A stretch of 64,000 nucleotides of DNA from contig NZ_QJTC01000018.1 in the NCBI RefSeq assembly GCF_003217575.1, positions 1 to 64,000 of the forward strand, given 5' to 3'. The notes below the pieces were generated by a model, which was not told the origin of the DNA, did not search any database, and saw only the letters and a list, made by a program, of their open reading frames with translations. How positions within the stretch are numbered: position 1 is the first letter of the stretch; each line of letters opens with the position of its first letter. The position numbers and the translations under genes were made by a program. This DNA is from Xylophilus ampelinus. GTDB taxonomy: Bacteria; Pseudomonadota; Gammaproteobacteria; Burkholderiales; Burkholderiaceae_C. Positions 45,084 to 53,962 of this stretch are shown here, one piece after another.

Positions 45084-45173
45084 GATGATTCCTCGGATGT
45101 AGTTGGATTGGGAAAACACGGTGCGAGAGTGGAAATTCCGCCGACGGTGCACGACTCCGGTCGGCGGCGGTGG

Positions 45174-45737
45174 TCAACGGTGGAGCCAGTCCTTCAGCTC
45201 GTCGGCATGCTCTTCTTCCTGTGCCAGTATGCCTTCCAGCATGCGGCGGGTCGTAGGATCCTTGTCGCCCACCAGATGGATCATCTGGCGATAGGCTTCG
45301 ACGGCGATGCGTTCCGCGACCAGATTGGCACGGACCATCGATTTCAGGTCGGTCGATTCGTCGTACTCCGCATGGCTGCGGGTCAGCAGCGTGCCGGGCG
45401 AGAAATCGGGGCTGCCACCGAGCTGGACGATCCGCTCGGCGATCAGGTCCGCATGCGCCGATTCTTCGTTGGCATGCACGAGGAACTCGTTGGCGATGGC
45501 CGGCGACTCTACACCGTCGGCGGTGAAATAGTGGCGCTTGTAGCGTAGCACGCACACCAGCTCGGTGGCCAGCGCGTCGTTGAGCAGCTTGACGATAGCG
45601 TCGCGGTGCGGACCGTAGCTGGGGGTGACGGCGCCGTCGTCCAGGTTGCGGGTGGCGGCCGCATTCAGTGCGGATTCGTCGAGCACCATGCTCTCGCTGC
45701 CGAAGTCTTGCGAAACGGGGTTGGAAAGATCGTTCAT
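45174..45737 (-). CDS. Ferritin-like / bacterioferritin-type protein
   Basis: 187 residues. The four-helix diiron pattern is seen: NDALATELVCVLRYKRHYF, HANEESAHADLIAERI (ExxH), NLVAERIAVEAYRQMIH and LAQEEEHADEL (ExxH). This is close to the bacterioferritin/DPS-like group found in stress gene clusters of Burkholderiales. Probable role: iron storage or oxidative protection in the cytoplasm. The N-terminal 40 residues are an extra, presumably flexible, segment. Confidence 0.85.
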   Translation of the reverse strand: MNDLSNPVSQDFGSESMVLDESALNAAATRNLDDGAVTPSYGPHRDAIVKLLNDALATELVCVLRYKRHYFTADGVESPAIANEFLVHANEESAHADLIAERIVQLGGSPDFSPGTLLTRSHAEYDESTDLKSMVRANLVAERIAVEAYRQMIHLVGDKDPTTRRMLEGILAQEEEHADELKDWLHR

Positions 45738-45750
45738 CGGGGGTGTCCTT

Positions 45751-46239
45751 CTAGGGTTGTTTCTTGGATTGCGTGATCAGGGACAGCACGAAGCTGGAAG
45801 CTTGCGAAGACTTGAGGACCGCCACCGCAAGACCGCCGATGGATACCAGCCGCCACGGCTTCGCCACCACCACCGTAGCGCCGACACCGGCGGCGATACC
45901 GAGCAGGCGAAACGGTCTGCGTTCGGCGTAATCGGCCAGGAGCGGCTCGGCGACGGCGCCCGCGGCGCGAACGGGATGGAACTCCCACCATGCGCGAACG
46001 CCGTACTTCGCAGCCGACCAGATATTCACAGCCCGTTCGCGGACCGACACCTGTTTTACGGGTGGCGATACCTGTTCGCCGCCGATGCGCTCGTCGAAAT
46101 CGACGCTCGTATCGCCTCGTTGAGCTGGTGCTGCAATGCGGCTCGGCTTCTTGGGCTTGGTCAATTGGTTGACCAAGGCTTCGCGCGAAGCCTGCAGCCT
46201 CTCCTTGGCGCTGCGCTCGTCTTTTTCGGCGGCGGTCAT
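45751..46239 (-). CDS. Membrane-associated stress-cluster protein (unknown family)
   Basis: 162 residues from ATG 46239 with GGAG ahead of it and an ATGA overlap with the preceding gene. Charged coiled N-terminal half (EKDERSAKERLQASREAL), then a Tyr/Trp-rich junction (YGVRAWWEFHP), then two weak hydrophobic stretches (FRLLGIAAGVGATVVVAKPW, SIGGLAVAVLKSS). It resembles the YqjK-position protein next to YqjE and YqjD in enterobacteria. Function unknown. Confidence 0.75.
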   Translation of the reverse strand: MTAAEKDERSAKERLQASREALVNQLTKPKKPSRIAAPAQRGDTSVDFDERIGGEQVSPPVKQVSVRERAVNIWSAAKYGVRAWWEFHPVRAAGAVAEPLLADYAERRPFRLLGIAAGVGATVVVAKPWRLVSIGGLAVAVLKSSQASSFVLSLITQSKKQP

Positions 46240-46616
46240 TTCTGCTCTCCTGCAATGCGCAGAGCCATGACGTCCGCATCGAGCTGGGCCTTGATGTCTT
46301 CGAAACGCTTGGCGGTGTTGGGCCTGCGCGCGAGGAACAGTGCGATCAGCATCACCAAGAAGACGGTGCCCGGAACCGCCAACAGCGCCCAATGGAAGCC
46401 GTGCAGCGCACCCAGCATCAACGCCACACCGGACAATACGAGAAACACACACCCCATCACCAGCACCACACCCCAGGCAGCCACCTTGACGGCGACGCCG
46501 GTCCCCATGCTCGTGAGCTCTTCCTGCAGCAAGGCGACGTAGCCGGAGACGTGTTCGACCAGAAGCTCGGGCTTGCGGATCAACACGGTGAACAGGGGAT
46601 GGAGCATGGATCGCAA
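46236..46616 (-). CDS. YqjE-like phage holin superfamily III membrane protein
   Basis: 126 residues. Two adjacent membrane helices (VAAWGVVLVMGCVFLVLSGVALML and WALLAVPGTVFLVMLIALFLA) flanked by amphipathic helices, typical of YqjE/DUF1469 proteins that accompany YqjD. MLHP at 46607 could be the true start. Translationally coupled to the gene downstream. Despite the family name, nothing here points to lysis; the members are stress-induced membrane proteins. Confidence 0.85.
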   Translation of the reverse strand: MRSMLHPLFTVLIRKPELLVEHVSGYVALLQEELTSMGTGVAVKVAAWGVVLVMGCVFLVLSGVALMLGALHGFHWALLAVPGTVFLVMLIALFLARRPNTAKRFEDIKAQLDADVMALRIAGEQK

Positions 46617-46677
46617 TCAGGTCGAGAATCGGAAAGTGCCGATGAGGGCTGCACCGGACGGGGCAGCAGGGATTCGA

Positions 46678-47076
46678 TCAATAACGGTTGCGCTTAGGGG
46701 CGTCGTTGCGTGTCGCGATCAGGATCAGGGCTGCGATCGCCGCACCGGTAGCGGCGGCGATCAGGACCGAGCGCACGGGCTGGTCGGCGACATAGCGACC
46801 GGTGGCGTCGGCGTACTGCGACAGGCGCTGCTGGGCCCTGTACTTGGCGTCGGATGCGTACTCGATGCCGCGGTTGGCCAGTTCCTGCGCGCGGGCGGTG
46901 ATCTGTTCCACCAGAGGATCGACGTTCTGCCGCAGCTCGCGGACCTTGTCGCCGGCCTTGTCGATCGAATCGTTCGCGAAGTTGCGGGTCGATTCGAGGG
47001 CCTTGTCTGCGCTCTGCACGACGTCGTCGGAGATGTTGCGAGCGGAGCTTGCGGCCTTGTTGGTATTGATCGTCAT
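46678..47076 (-). CDS. ElaB/YqjD-family (DUF883) membrane-anchored protein
   Basis: 132 residues: a long helical cytoplasmic part (DKAGDKVRELRQNVDPLVEQI) and a C-terminal anchor preceded by VADQPVRSVLIAAATGAA, the DUF883 hallmark. ElaB/YqjD proteins associate with ribosomes at the membrane in stationary phase. 61 bp upstream of the YqjE-like gene and on the same strand, so they probably form one unit. Confidence 0.88.
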   Translation of the reverse strand: MTINTNKAASSARNISDDVVQSADKALESTRNFANDSIDKAGDKVRELRQNVDPLVEQITARAQELANRGIEYASDAKYRAQQRLSQYADATGRYVADQPVRSVLIAAATGAAIAALILIATRNDAPKRNRY

Positions 47077-47140
47077 GGTGGTATTCCTTTGCGTGGTTGA
47101 AAACTGATGGTGGATGTCCGCCTGCCCGCAAGCCTCGACA

Positions 47141-47305
47141 TCAACCCTTGCGGCCGCGGCCGACGAAGAAACTTACGATCGCCATCACGGCGAAGATGAA
47201 GAACAGGATCTTGGCGATGCCGACCGCGCTCGCGGCAACGCCACCGAAACCGAAGACCGCCGCAATCAGGGCAATCACCAAGAACACCACCGTGTAATGC
47301 AGCAT
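47141..47305 (-). CDS. DUF1328 small membrane protein (YtjA-like)
   Basis: 54 residues: [19 protein letters not shown], then [35 protein letters not shown]. Two membrane helices in the strict DUF1328 pattern. Stress-induced small protein of unknown function. It is the first gene of the minus-strand stress cluster. The 228 bp between it and the histidine kinase contain no visible gene. Confidence 0.88.
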   Translation of the reverse strand: MLHYTVVFLVIALIAAVFGFGGVAASAVGIAKILFFIFAVMAIVSFFVGRGRKG

Positions 47306-47533
47306 GAAAAGTCCTTTCTTCCGCGTGGCAGCGGGTGTCCGACGATCGGAACGCCCCCCTGGAAAGCTGACAGCAAGGGTATGCAGACAGGGGCCCAGGA
47401 CCGATCAGCAGCCGGCCCGAGGCGGTGTCAGTACGCGAGGGCCGTGTCTGTAGGAATCGGCCGACAAAGTGGAGCAATCACTGCCGACATGGAACGGGTG
47501 CCGGTCCACGCAGCAGGCGCCGTGCCGAAAAGC

Positions 47534-48874
47534 TCAGCCGTGGGTCGGCAGCAGGGCCGATACGACCGTGCCCTGTCCGGGTTCCGAGCCGATCGTCAGC
47601 TGCCCGCCGGCGGCCTCGACCCGGTGCCGCATGCCGGCCAGCCCGTGCGACGCCGGTGCGATCGAATCGACCGGAAAGCCGCGCCCGTCGTCGCGCACTT
47701 CGACCCTGGCGAAGCCCGGAATCGCACGGAGCGACAATGTCACGTGGCGGGCGTCCGCATGCTTGCCGATGTTGGTGAACGACTCCTGCACCAGTCGGTA
47801 GGCCGTCAGTTCCGCCGTATCGTCGAGCTTGACCTCCTCGAGGTCGGCCGAGATCGCGAAGCCCAGCTGGTCGCCGGATTCGCGGGCGAGGATCTCCAGC
47901 GCCGCGACCAGGCCCAGGTTGGAGAGAGAGGAGGGCCGCAGGTCCTCGATAATGCGGCGCTTCAGCGCGATGCCGCTGTTGAGCGTTTCGGTCAGGTGCA
48001 GCATGCGCTCGTTGAGTTCGGGCGACTCGGTGCCCACCCGCGACTTGATGCGGGCCACGTCCAGCTTGGCCGCCGTCAGCAGCGAGCCCAGCTCGTCGTG
48101 CAGTTCGCGGGCCAGGTGGGCACGCTCTTCCTCGCGGACCTGCTGGAGATGGGTGGCCAGCTCGGTCAGGCGCGCGGTGCGTTCGCGCACCTGCAATTCC
48201 AGCCCGTTGCGCTCCTGCTCCAACAGGTCCTTCTGTCGGCGATGCGAGGCCTTCAGGGCCGTGGTCTGCCGCAGGTACATCGAGAAGGCCAGCAGCCCGG
48301 CCAGTGCCACGCCCGCGATGCCCAGCCGCGACAGCTGGAGCGCGCGCACCACCTGCTGCTGCCCCGCGTCGACCGCGTCGTGCGTTTGGGCCATCAGCGT
48401 GGAGGTGAGGCCCCGGATCGCATCCATGTGCTCGCGGCCGATGTCGGTCAGCAACACGAAGCGCCACGCATCCTGGTTACCTTGCTTGCGCAGGGTCACG
48501 GCGAGGTCGATCTCCGCAAGCTTCCGGGTGAGCTCGCGATTCAGATCTTCCAGGGTGGCGGTGCGCTCCGGGGTGGTGCCATAGAGCTGTTGCAGCTCTT
48601 CCATCGTCTGGCCGATGCCAGAGAAGGCTTTGTCGTACGGTTCGAGGTAGCGGGTCTCTCCGGTGAGAAGGTAGCCGCGTTGCCCGGTTTCGGCATCGAG
48701 CACCTGCGTCATCAGCTTGCCGAGCGTGGTACGGATGCTCTGCGCCTGCGCGATTTCCTGCAGGGCCTCATGGGAGCGGCGGTAACCGGTTTCGTTGATG
48801 CCGATCAACAAAGCGGCCGCCAGAACGGCCGCCGGCAGGCGCAGCAGCAGACCGGGTATCGAAAACCTTCCCAT
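47534..48874 (-). CDS. Histidine kinase with CHASE3 sensor (NarL-system type)
   Basis: 446 residues. Helix 1 (LPAAVLAAALLIGI), a periplasmic CHASE3 domain (DAETGQRGYLLTGETRYLEPY), helix 2 (RLGIAGVALAGLLAFSMYL), a coiled linker, then HisKA_3 with the phospho-acceptor His in LARELHDELGSLL, and an ATPase domain with NIGKHADA (N box) and DDGRGF (G1). It faces a NarL-type regulator gene divergently 130 bp away, its presumed partner. Adjacent stress genes are plausible targets. Confidence 0.92.
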   Translation of the reverse strand: MGRFSIPGLLLRLPAAVLAAALLIGINETGYRRSHEALQEIAQAQSIRTTLGKLMTQVLDAETGQRGYLLTGETRYLEPYDKAFSGIGQTMEELQQLYGTTPERTATLEDLNRELTRKLAEIDLAVTLRKQGNQDAWRFVLLTDIGREHMDAIRGLTSTLMAQTHDAVDAGQQQVVRALQLSRLGIAGVALAGLLAFSMYLRQTTALKASHRRQKDLLEQERNGLELQVRERTARLTELATHLQQVREEERAHLARELHDELGSLLTAAKLDVARIKSRVGTESPELNERMLHLTETLNSGIALKRRIIEDLRPSSLSNLGLVAALEILARESGDQLGFAISADLEEVKLDDTAELTAYRLVQESFTNIGKHADARHVTLSLRAIPGFARVEVRDDGRGFPVDSIAPASHGLAGMRHRVEAAGGQLTIGSEPGQGTVVSALLPTHG

Positions 48875-49004
48875 GCGAACTCCGGTGGGCAGAATAATTC
48901 GTCAATAATCCAAGACGCAAATAGAGACCCCGCAGCCGGCCGCCGAAAGCTTTGCGTGGGGCATTGTGCTCCCGCCCGGCAGCCCGACGCAGAAAGACAC
49001 GGAA

Positions 49005-49637
49005 ATGATCAAAATTGGAATTGTGGATGACCATGCCATCGTGCGATCCGGACTCAAGCAGTTCTTCTCCGACCATGTAGACCTGCGTGTCGTGGGAGAG
49101 GCCGGCAACGGACGCGAGGCCATCGACTTGATCCGCAACACCGAGATCGACGTGTTGGTGATGGATCTGTCGATGCCCGGCCAGACCGGTCTGGACGCGC
49201 TCGGCATGATCCGCGCCAAGGCTCCGGACGTCGGCATCCTGATCCTCAGCGGCTATCCCGAGGAGCACTATGCGATGAACCTGATTCGCCAGGGCGCGAG
49301 CGGCTACCTGAACAAGGAATGCGAGCCGATCGAGATCGTCAACGCGATCCGCACCATCTCGCTCGGCCGCCGCTACATCACGCCCGCCGTGGCGGATCTG
49401 CTGGCCCAGCAGCTCAACCGCAAGGACGACGCGCCTGTCCATGAATCGCTGTCGGAGCGGGAATTCCAGGTGTTCCTGAAGCTCGCCAAGGGCGAAACGG
49501 CGGGCGACATCGCCAAGTCGCTGTCGTTGAGCGTGAAAACGGTGAGCACCTACCGCACCCGCCTGATGGAGAAGATGAATCTCGCCTCCAACAGCGACCT
49601 GACGTACTACGCTCTCAAGAACAAGCTGATCGATTGA
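49005..49637 (+). CDS. NarL/FixJ-type response regulator
   Basis: 210 residues. Receiver domain: IGIVDDHAIVRSG with the acidic pair, the phospho-acceptor Asp in DVLVMDLSMPG, and the Lys in GYLNKECEP. LuxR-type HTH: LSEREFQVFLKLAKGETAGDI, LSLSVKTVSTYRTRLMEKMN. GGAAATG start with GACACGG upstream. Paired with the divergent CHASE3 kinase. Expected to bind DNA as a dimer when phosphorylated. Confidence 0.94.
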   Translation: MIKIGIVDDHAIVRSGLKQFFSDHVDLRVVGEAGNGREAIDLIRNTEIDVLVMDLSMPGQTGLDALGMIRAKAPDVGILILSGYPEEHYAMNLIRQGASGYLNKECEPIEIVNAIRTISLGRRYITPAVADLLAQQLNRKDDAPVHESLSEREFQVFLKLAKGETAGDIAKSLSLSVKTVSTYRTRLMEKMNLASNSDLTYYALKNKLID

Positions 49638-49717
49638 TCTGCCGGCAGGACGCGTTGCCCGGCTTGCGGCCGGCGCGCGGTCGATGGCCGGGCACAGGGC
49701 AGGCTCGGCCAGAGTCC

Positions 49718-50152
49718 CTACCGGCCGCGGATGCTGCCGGCGGTCGGGCGAAAGTCGACTCGTGCCTGCGCCTTGCCCTGCAGAAGGCAGTAATCCACCA
49801 GGGCGTCGATTTCGTTGGATTTGTCGAATACCGCGTCGGCACCGAGTTGCGTGCACCGCGCGCGGATATCGCTCGTGGCGTAGTTGCTGAGTACCACGAC
49901 CCGCTGATGGCGGGCACGCTCGCGACAGGCAGCGAGCAGTCCCAGTCCGCTGCCCTGCTTCAGGAACAGGTCGACGATCACCATGGACCACTGGTCCGCA
50001 CAGGCCCGAAGCCACCGCGTACCCTCGGACTCTGCCTCTGCCATTCCCACCACCTGGATACCTGCAAGCTCTTCCAGCGTTCCAATCAGGTTTTCGCGAA
50101 TGGTCGCGTTGTCTTCGACGATATAAGTCTTGAATCCCAAAATGGTGTCCAT
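49718..50152 (-). CDS. Receiver-only response regulator (CheY-like)
   Basis: 144 residues from ATG 50152; a longer frame upstream is low-complexity, though an ATG at 50185 would add eleven residues. TYIVEDNATIREN carries the acidic residues, SMVIVDLFLKQG the phospho-acceptor Asp, and DAVFDKSNEID the Lys. No output domain. It lies beyond the NarL-type regulator in the opposite direction, so it may share the kinase and act as a phosphate sink or protein partner. The tail KAQARVDFRPTAGSIRGR is basic. Confidence 0.85.
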   Translation of the reverse strand: MDTILGFKTYIVEDNATIRENLIGTLEELAGIQVVGMAEAESEGTRWLRACADQWSMVIVDLFLKQGSGLGLLAACRERARHQRVVVLSNYATSDIRARCTQLGADAVFDKSNEIDALVDYCLLQGKAQARVDFRPTAGSIRGR

Positions 50153-50394
50153 ATGGCGTTGGCGTTCCAGAACCAACGCCTCCATCGGGACGTTTGGCAA
50201 GCCGGGCCAAGCGACTGTACGCACGAATCCGCGGAGGTGGTGCCAGCCATACCACAGGCGTTTTGTCGGGCATGTCCTACGAGCCCAAGGCGCTCCGCGG
50301 CGTCTGCGTCCGGTTCCGAGCTGTAGGCAGGGGCTGACCCGGAGTGACGGACAGAGCTGACGGCCGCACGGGCCTGAACTGCATACATTTCCTA

Positions 50395-51039
50395 ATGCCA
50401 CAATCTTTCAGCAGCCTGCACGGAAACAGTGTGTTTTCGGTCCGTCAACCGCTGGTAGCCCGCATCCGCCGCATGGTGGCTTCGGCCATGGTCGCCTCGT
50501 TTTTCGGGGGCCTCGCATACGCAGCGGAGGATGCACCTGCTCTGTCCGCCGTCGCATCGGTCGACCTGCTGCGTTATGCAGGCACCTGGTACGAAATCGC
50601 CCGCATTCCCAACTTCTTCCAGCGCAAATGCGTCTCCGATGTGAGCGCCAACTACGCGCCGCAGACCGATGGCACGGTGACGGTCACCAATCGCTGCCGC
50701 CGGGCCGACGGCGAAGTCGAAGCCGTGGTTGGCCAGGCCCGACGGCCAAGCGTGCGCGGCGAGCCGATTCCCGACGAGGGCAAGCTCCGGGTCCGGTTCG
50801 CGCCCCGCTGGCTCGCCTTCATTCCGGCCGTGTGGGGCGATTACTGGATCCTCTCGCTCGATCCGCAGTACACCATGTCGCTGGTCGGCACACCCGACCG
50901 CCATTACCTCTGGCTGTTGTCGCGCTATCCCACGGTCGGCCCGGACGTGGTGGACGAGTGGCTCGCCAGGGCGCAGGCATTGGGTTTCGACATCACCCAC
51001 GTCGTGCGCGCCGCGGCCCCTACCGATACCCCCGATTGA
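50395..51039 (+). CDS. Blc-type bacterial lipocalin
   Basis: About 214 residues from ATG 50395, with MVASAMVASFFGGLAYAAE as the signal region (ATG 50473 is an alternative start). GTWYEIARIPNFFQ is the lipocalin G-x-W signature; later motifs are VTNRCRR, YWILSLDPQYTMSLVG and LWLLSRYPT. There is no lipobox Cys, so it should be a soluble periplasmic lipocalin, unlike E. coli Blc. Likely binds fatty acids or lysophospholipids. Followed after 27 bp by the AsmA-like gene. Confidence 0.9.
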   Translation: MPQSFSSLHGNSVFSVRQPLVARIRRMVASAMVASFFGGLAYAAEDAPALSAVASVDLLRYAGTWYEIARIPNFFQRKCVSDVSANYAPQTDGTVTVTNRCRRADGEVEAVVGQARRPSVRGEPIPDEGKLRVRFAPRWLAFIPAVWGDYWILSLDPQYTMSLVGTPDRHYLWLLSRYPTVGPDVVDEWLARAQALGFDITHVVRAAAPTDTPD

Positions 51040-51066
51040 GGCGCGCATCCGCAGGCCGAAAATTCC

Positions 51067-53094
51067 ATGAGCAGCACCACGACACCGATTTCCTCCGCCC
51101 TGCCGACGCTGCGGCCCCACCGGCGCCGGACGCGCCGCGTGTTGGCCATCTCGCTCGCCATCGTCGTCGCCCTGGTGCTCCTGGTCGTCTTTTTCCCGTG
51201 GGACTGGTTGCGTGGACCGGTCAACCGTTATGTCAGCGAGAAGACGGGCCGCAAGTTCGAGATCACCCGCCACCTCGACGTGGAACTGGGCCGGACGACG
51301 CGCATCGTCATGGACGGCATCGAGTTCGCCAACCCGGCCTGGGCGCGTGAGCCCTACCTGGTCAAGGCGGAGCGGGCCGAGGTCGGCATTCGCCTCTGGC
51401 CGCTGTTGAAGAGGCAGGTGGTACTGCCCTTCGTGGTCCTGAAGCAGCCCGCGGTGAACCTGCAGATGCAGCCAGACGGCCAGCGCTCGTGGGCCTTCGG
51501 CGACGACACCGGCTCCTCGGGGACGGCGCCGGACGTGGGGCATCTCGAACTCGACAACGGCAGCCTCACCTATTTGGCTGCCGACAAGGGTGCCGACATC
51601 GCGGTGCGTTTCCAGTACGACGGCGACACCAAGACCACCGGTGCCGACGTGCTGCCGCTGAGCTACGACGCCACCGGGCAGTGGCGCAGGCAGCCGTTCT
51701 CCGCCAAGGGCCGCACCGGCAACGTGCTGCAGCTCTCGGCGGAACAAATCGCGCCGTTCCCGGTCGAGATCGAAGCCAGGGCCGGCGCGACGCGTCTGGT
51801 AGTCAAGGGCAGCATCGGCAACCTCGAGAAGCTGGAGGGCATCGACGCCGAAGCCCGCATGCAGGGTCAGAACCTGTCGGACCTCTACGAGTACATCGGC
51901 GTGGTGCTGCCGTCCACGCCGCCCTATGCCCTCAAGGCACGGGTGAAGACGCAGCACGATGTCTGGGCGGTCGAGCAGCTGCAGGGCAAGATCGGCAATT
52001 CCGACCTGGTCGGCGACCTGAAGTTCGACAAGACCGGGGCGGTGCCCCTGCTGACCGGCGACGTGCGCTCGCAGACGCTGGATTTCGACGATTTGGGCCC
52101 GTCGATCGGCATGTCGCCGTCGTCCGCGGACGGCGGCAACACGTCGGTGGCGGGCGACACCCCGGCGGTCGACAAAACGCGTGCCCGCAAGCCAGTGCCG
52201 AAGGGCGGAAAGGTTCTGCCCTCGACGCCGCTGGATTTCAGTCGCCTGAAGGCGATGAACGCCGACGTTCGCTACGAGGCCCGGCGGATCCAGCACATCA
52301 AGGAATTGCCGCTCGACAGCGCCCAGGTGCATGTGGTGCTGAAGGACGGCGCGCTGGCGCTCGATCCGCTGCGCCTCGGCGTGGCCGGCGGCACCCTGGC
52401 GGGCGCGGTACGGGTCGATTCGGGCAAGTCGCCGGCGGCGGTGACGGCCAAGCTGGAGGCGCGGGTGATGAAGCTGCAGCGCCTCTTTCCGGCGATCGAG
52501 AAGACCAAGGGCAGCTTCGGAAACGTCACCGCGCGGATCGACCTGGCGATGCAGGGCAACACCGTCGCCGGGATGCTGGGCCACGCGTCGGGCGACGTCG
52601 GCGTGCTGCTGGGTCGCGGCGAGTTCAGCAATATCCTGCTCGAATTCATCGGCCTCGACGGCGGCGAGGTGCTGAAATTCTTTCTGGAGGGCGACCGCAA
52701 CGTGCGCCTGCGCTGCGGCGCTGCCGCGTTCGACGTGAAGGACGGCCTGATGACCAGCAAGGCGATCGTGGTGGACACCACCGATACGGTCGTCAACGGC
52801 GAGGGCACGATCAACCTCGGCACCGAGGCCCTCCACATCGTCCTGAAGCCGCAGCCCAAGGACAAGAGCATCCTGAGCCTGCGCTCGCCGTTGATCGTCC
52901 AGGGCACGCTGGGCGATCCGTCGGCCTTCCCCGACAAGGGTGCGCTGGCCGGGCGAGCGGCGCTGGCGGTGGTGCTGGGCGCGATCAATCCGTTCCTGGC
53001 CCTGGCCGCCACGATCGAGACCGGCCCGGGCGAAGATGCGGATTGCAAGCAGGTGCTGTCCCAGCCCCCGGCCCCTGCGCCCAAGCCGCAGTAA
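51067..53094 (+). CDS. AsmA family envelope protein
   Basis: 675 residues. An N-terminal membrane anchor (VLAISLAIVVALVLLVVFFPW, about residues 24-44), the AsmA N-terminal domain (GRKFEITRHLDVELG, RIVMDGIEFANPAW), and a large beta-helical C-terminal part ending in the AsmA_2 region (GEGTINLGTEALHIVLKP, IVQGTLGDPSAFPDKG). AsmA/YhdP/TamB-type proteins bridge the periplasm and move phospholipids toward the outer membrane. Near its end are two Cys (ADCKQ). Same strand as the lipocalin gene. Confidence 0.92.
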   Translation: MSSTTTPISSALPTLRPHRRRTRRVLAISLAIVVALVLLVVFFPWDWLRGPVNRYVSEKTGRKFEITRHLDVELGRTTRIVMDGIEFANPAWAREPYLVKAERAEVGIRLWPLLKRQVVLPFVVLKQPAVNLQMQPDGQRSWAFGDDTGSSGTAPDVGHLELDNGSLTYLAADKGADIAVRFQYDGDTKTTGADVLPLSYDATGQWRRQPFSAKGRTGNVLQLSAEQIAPFPVEIEARAGATRLVVKGSIGNLEKLEGIDAEARMQGQNLSDLYEYIGVVLPSTPPYALKARVKTQHDVWAVEQLQGKIGNSDLVGDLKFDKTGAVPLLTGDVRSQTLDFDDLGPSIGMSPSSADGGNTSVAGDTPAVDKTRARKPVPKGGKVLPSTPLDFSRLKAMNADVRYEARRIQHIKELPLDSAQVHVVLKDGALALDPLRLGVAGGTLAGAVRVDSGKSPAAVTAKLEARVMKLQRLFPAIEKTKGSFGNVTARIDLAMQGNTVAGMLGHASGDVGVLLGRGEFSNILLEFIGLDGGEVLKFFLEGDRNVRLRCGAAAFDVKDGLMTSKAIVVDTTDTVVNGEGTINLGTEALHIVLKPQPKDKSILSLRSPLIVQGTLGDPSAFPDKGALAGRAALAVVLGAINPFLALAATIETGPGEDADCKQVLSQPPAPAPKPQ

Positions 53095-53130
53095 GACGGA
53101 CAAGCGCCGAGAAAACCGAAGCCGCCTCGA

Positions 53131-53898
53131 TCAGCCGGCTGCGCGCCGTGTGGGCCCGCAGACCGGGCATTGGGGATCGCAGGCCGTCCGGATGTCTGTC
53201 CATTCCATGTGCAGGCCGTCCAGCATGCGCAGCCGCTTCGGCAGTGCCCGGCCACGGCCCAGCAGCACCAGCAGTGCATCGGCCGCCTGGGCGGTGCCGA
53301 CCATGCCCACCAGCGGCGCGAAGACGCCCATCGTCGCGCAATCCGCTTCGCCGACCCGGGCGTCGGGCGGGAACAGGCAGGCATAGCAGGGTGCGTCGCT
53401 GCCCGCGCTGGGATGGTAAGTGGCCATTTGGCCGTCGAAGCGCAGCGCGGAGCCCGAGACCAGCGGCTTCCGGTGCGCGACGCAGGCCGCGTTGATCGCG
53501 TGCCGGGTCGAGAAGTTGTCGGTGCAGTCGAGCACCACGTCCGCCCGGGCGACTTCCGCGTCGAGCAAGGCGCCGTCGGCCCGGGCGCCGATGGCGAGGA
53601 ACCTCGCCATCGGATTCACGCCCGCCACCGCCTGCTGCAGCGATTCGACCTTGCGTTGGCCTATCCGATCCGCCGTGTGGCCGATCTGCCGCTGCAGGTT
53701 GGTCAGGTCGACCACGTCGTCGTCCGCCACCGCCAGCGTTCCGACGCCCGCGGCGGCCAGGTACAGCGCCGCCGCGCAGCCGAGCCCTCCGGCGCCGATG
53801 ATCAGCACGCGGGCCCGGCCGATCGCCTGCTGGCCCTCGATGCCGATCTCGTCGAGCAGGATTTGGCGGGAATAGCGGAGGAGGGTGCTGTCGTCCAT
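53131..53898 (-). CDS. moeB: Molybdopterin-synthase adenylyltransferase / ThiF-type E1-like enzyme
   Basis: 255 residues. RYSRQILLDEIGIEGQQ start, nucleotide site VLIIGAGGLGCAAALYLA, the adenylate region DDDVVDLTNLQRQIGH, VVLDCTDNFSTRHAIN, and zinc ligands in CYACLFP and CPVCG. ADCATMGVFAPLVG holds the region of the reactive Cys. It activates the C-terminus of a small sulfur carrier (MoaD or ThiS); sequence does not settle which. Lies downstream of ctpA on the same strand. Confidence 0.92.
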   Translation of the reverse strand: MDDSTLLRYSRQILLDEIGIEGQQAIGRARVLIIGAGGLGCAAALYLAAAGVGTLAVADDDVVDLTNLQRQIGHTADRIGQRKVESLQQAVAGVNPMARFLAIGARADGALLDAEVARADVVLDCTDNFSTRHAINAACVAHRKPLVSGSALRFDGQMATYHPSAGSDAPCYACLFPPDARVGEADCATMGVFAPLVGMVGTAQAADALLVLLGRGRALPKRLRMLDGLHMEWTDIRTACDPQCPVCGPTRRAAG

Positions 53899-53901
53899 GC
53901 G

Positions 53902-53939
53902 AAAAAAAGCCCCGCCCGGCGGGAGGCGCCGGCGGGGCG
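53902..53939 (-). terminator. Intrinsic terminator between ctpA and moeB
   Basis: On the minus strand, GCCCCGCCGGCG pairs with CGCCGGGCGGGGC around a short loop, followed by TTTTTTT. It ends just before the moeB start, so moeB depends on read-through or its own promoter. Confidence 0.85.
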
Positions 53940-53962
53940 TGGCGCCGCGTGCGGCGTCGGGG

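Noticed and set aside
46236-46616. Phage holin as sign of a prophage
   Set aside because: The family name is misleading: the neighbours are YqjD-, BON- and ferritin-type stress genes and no lysis genes are near.
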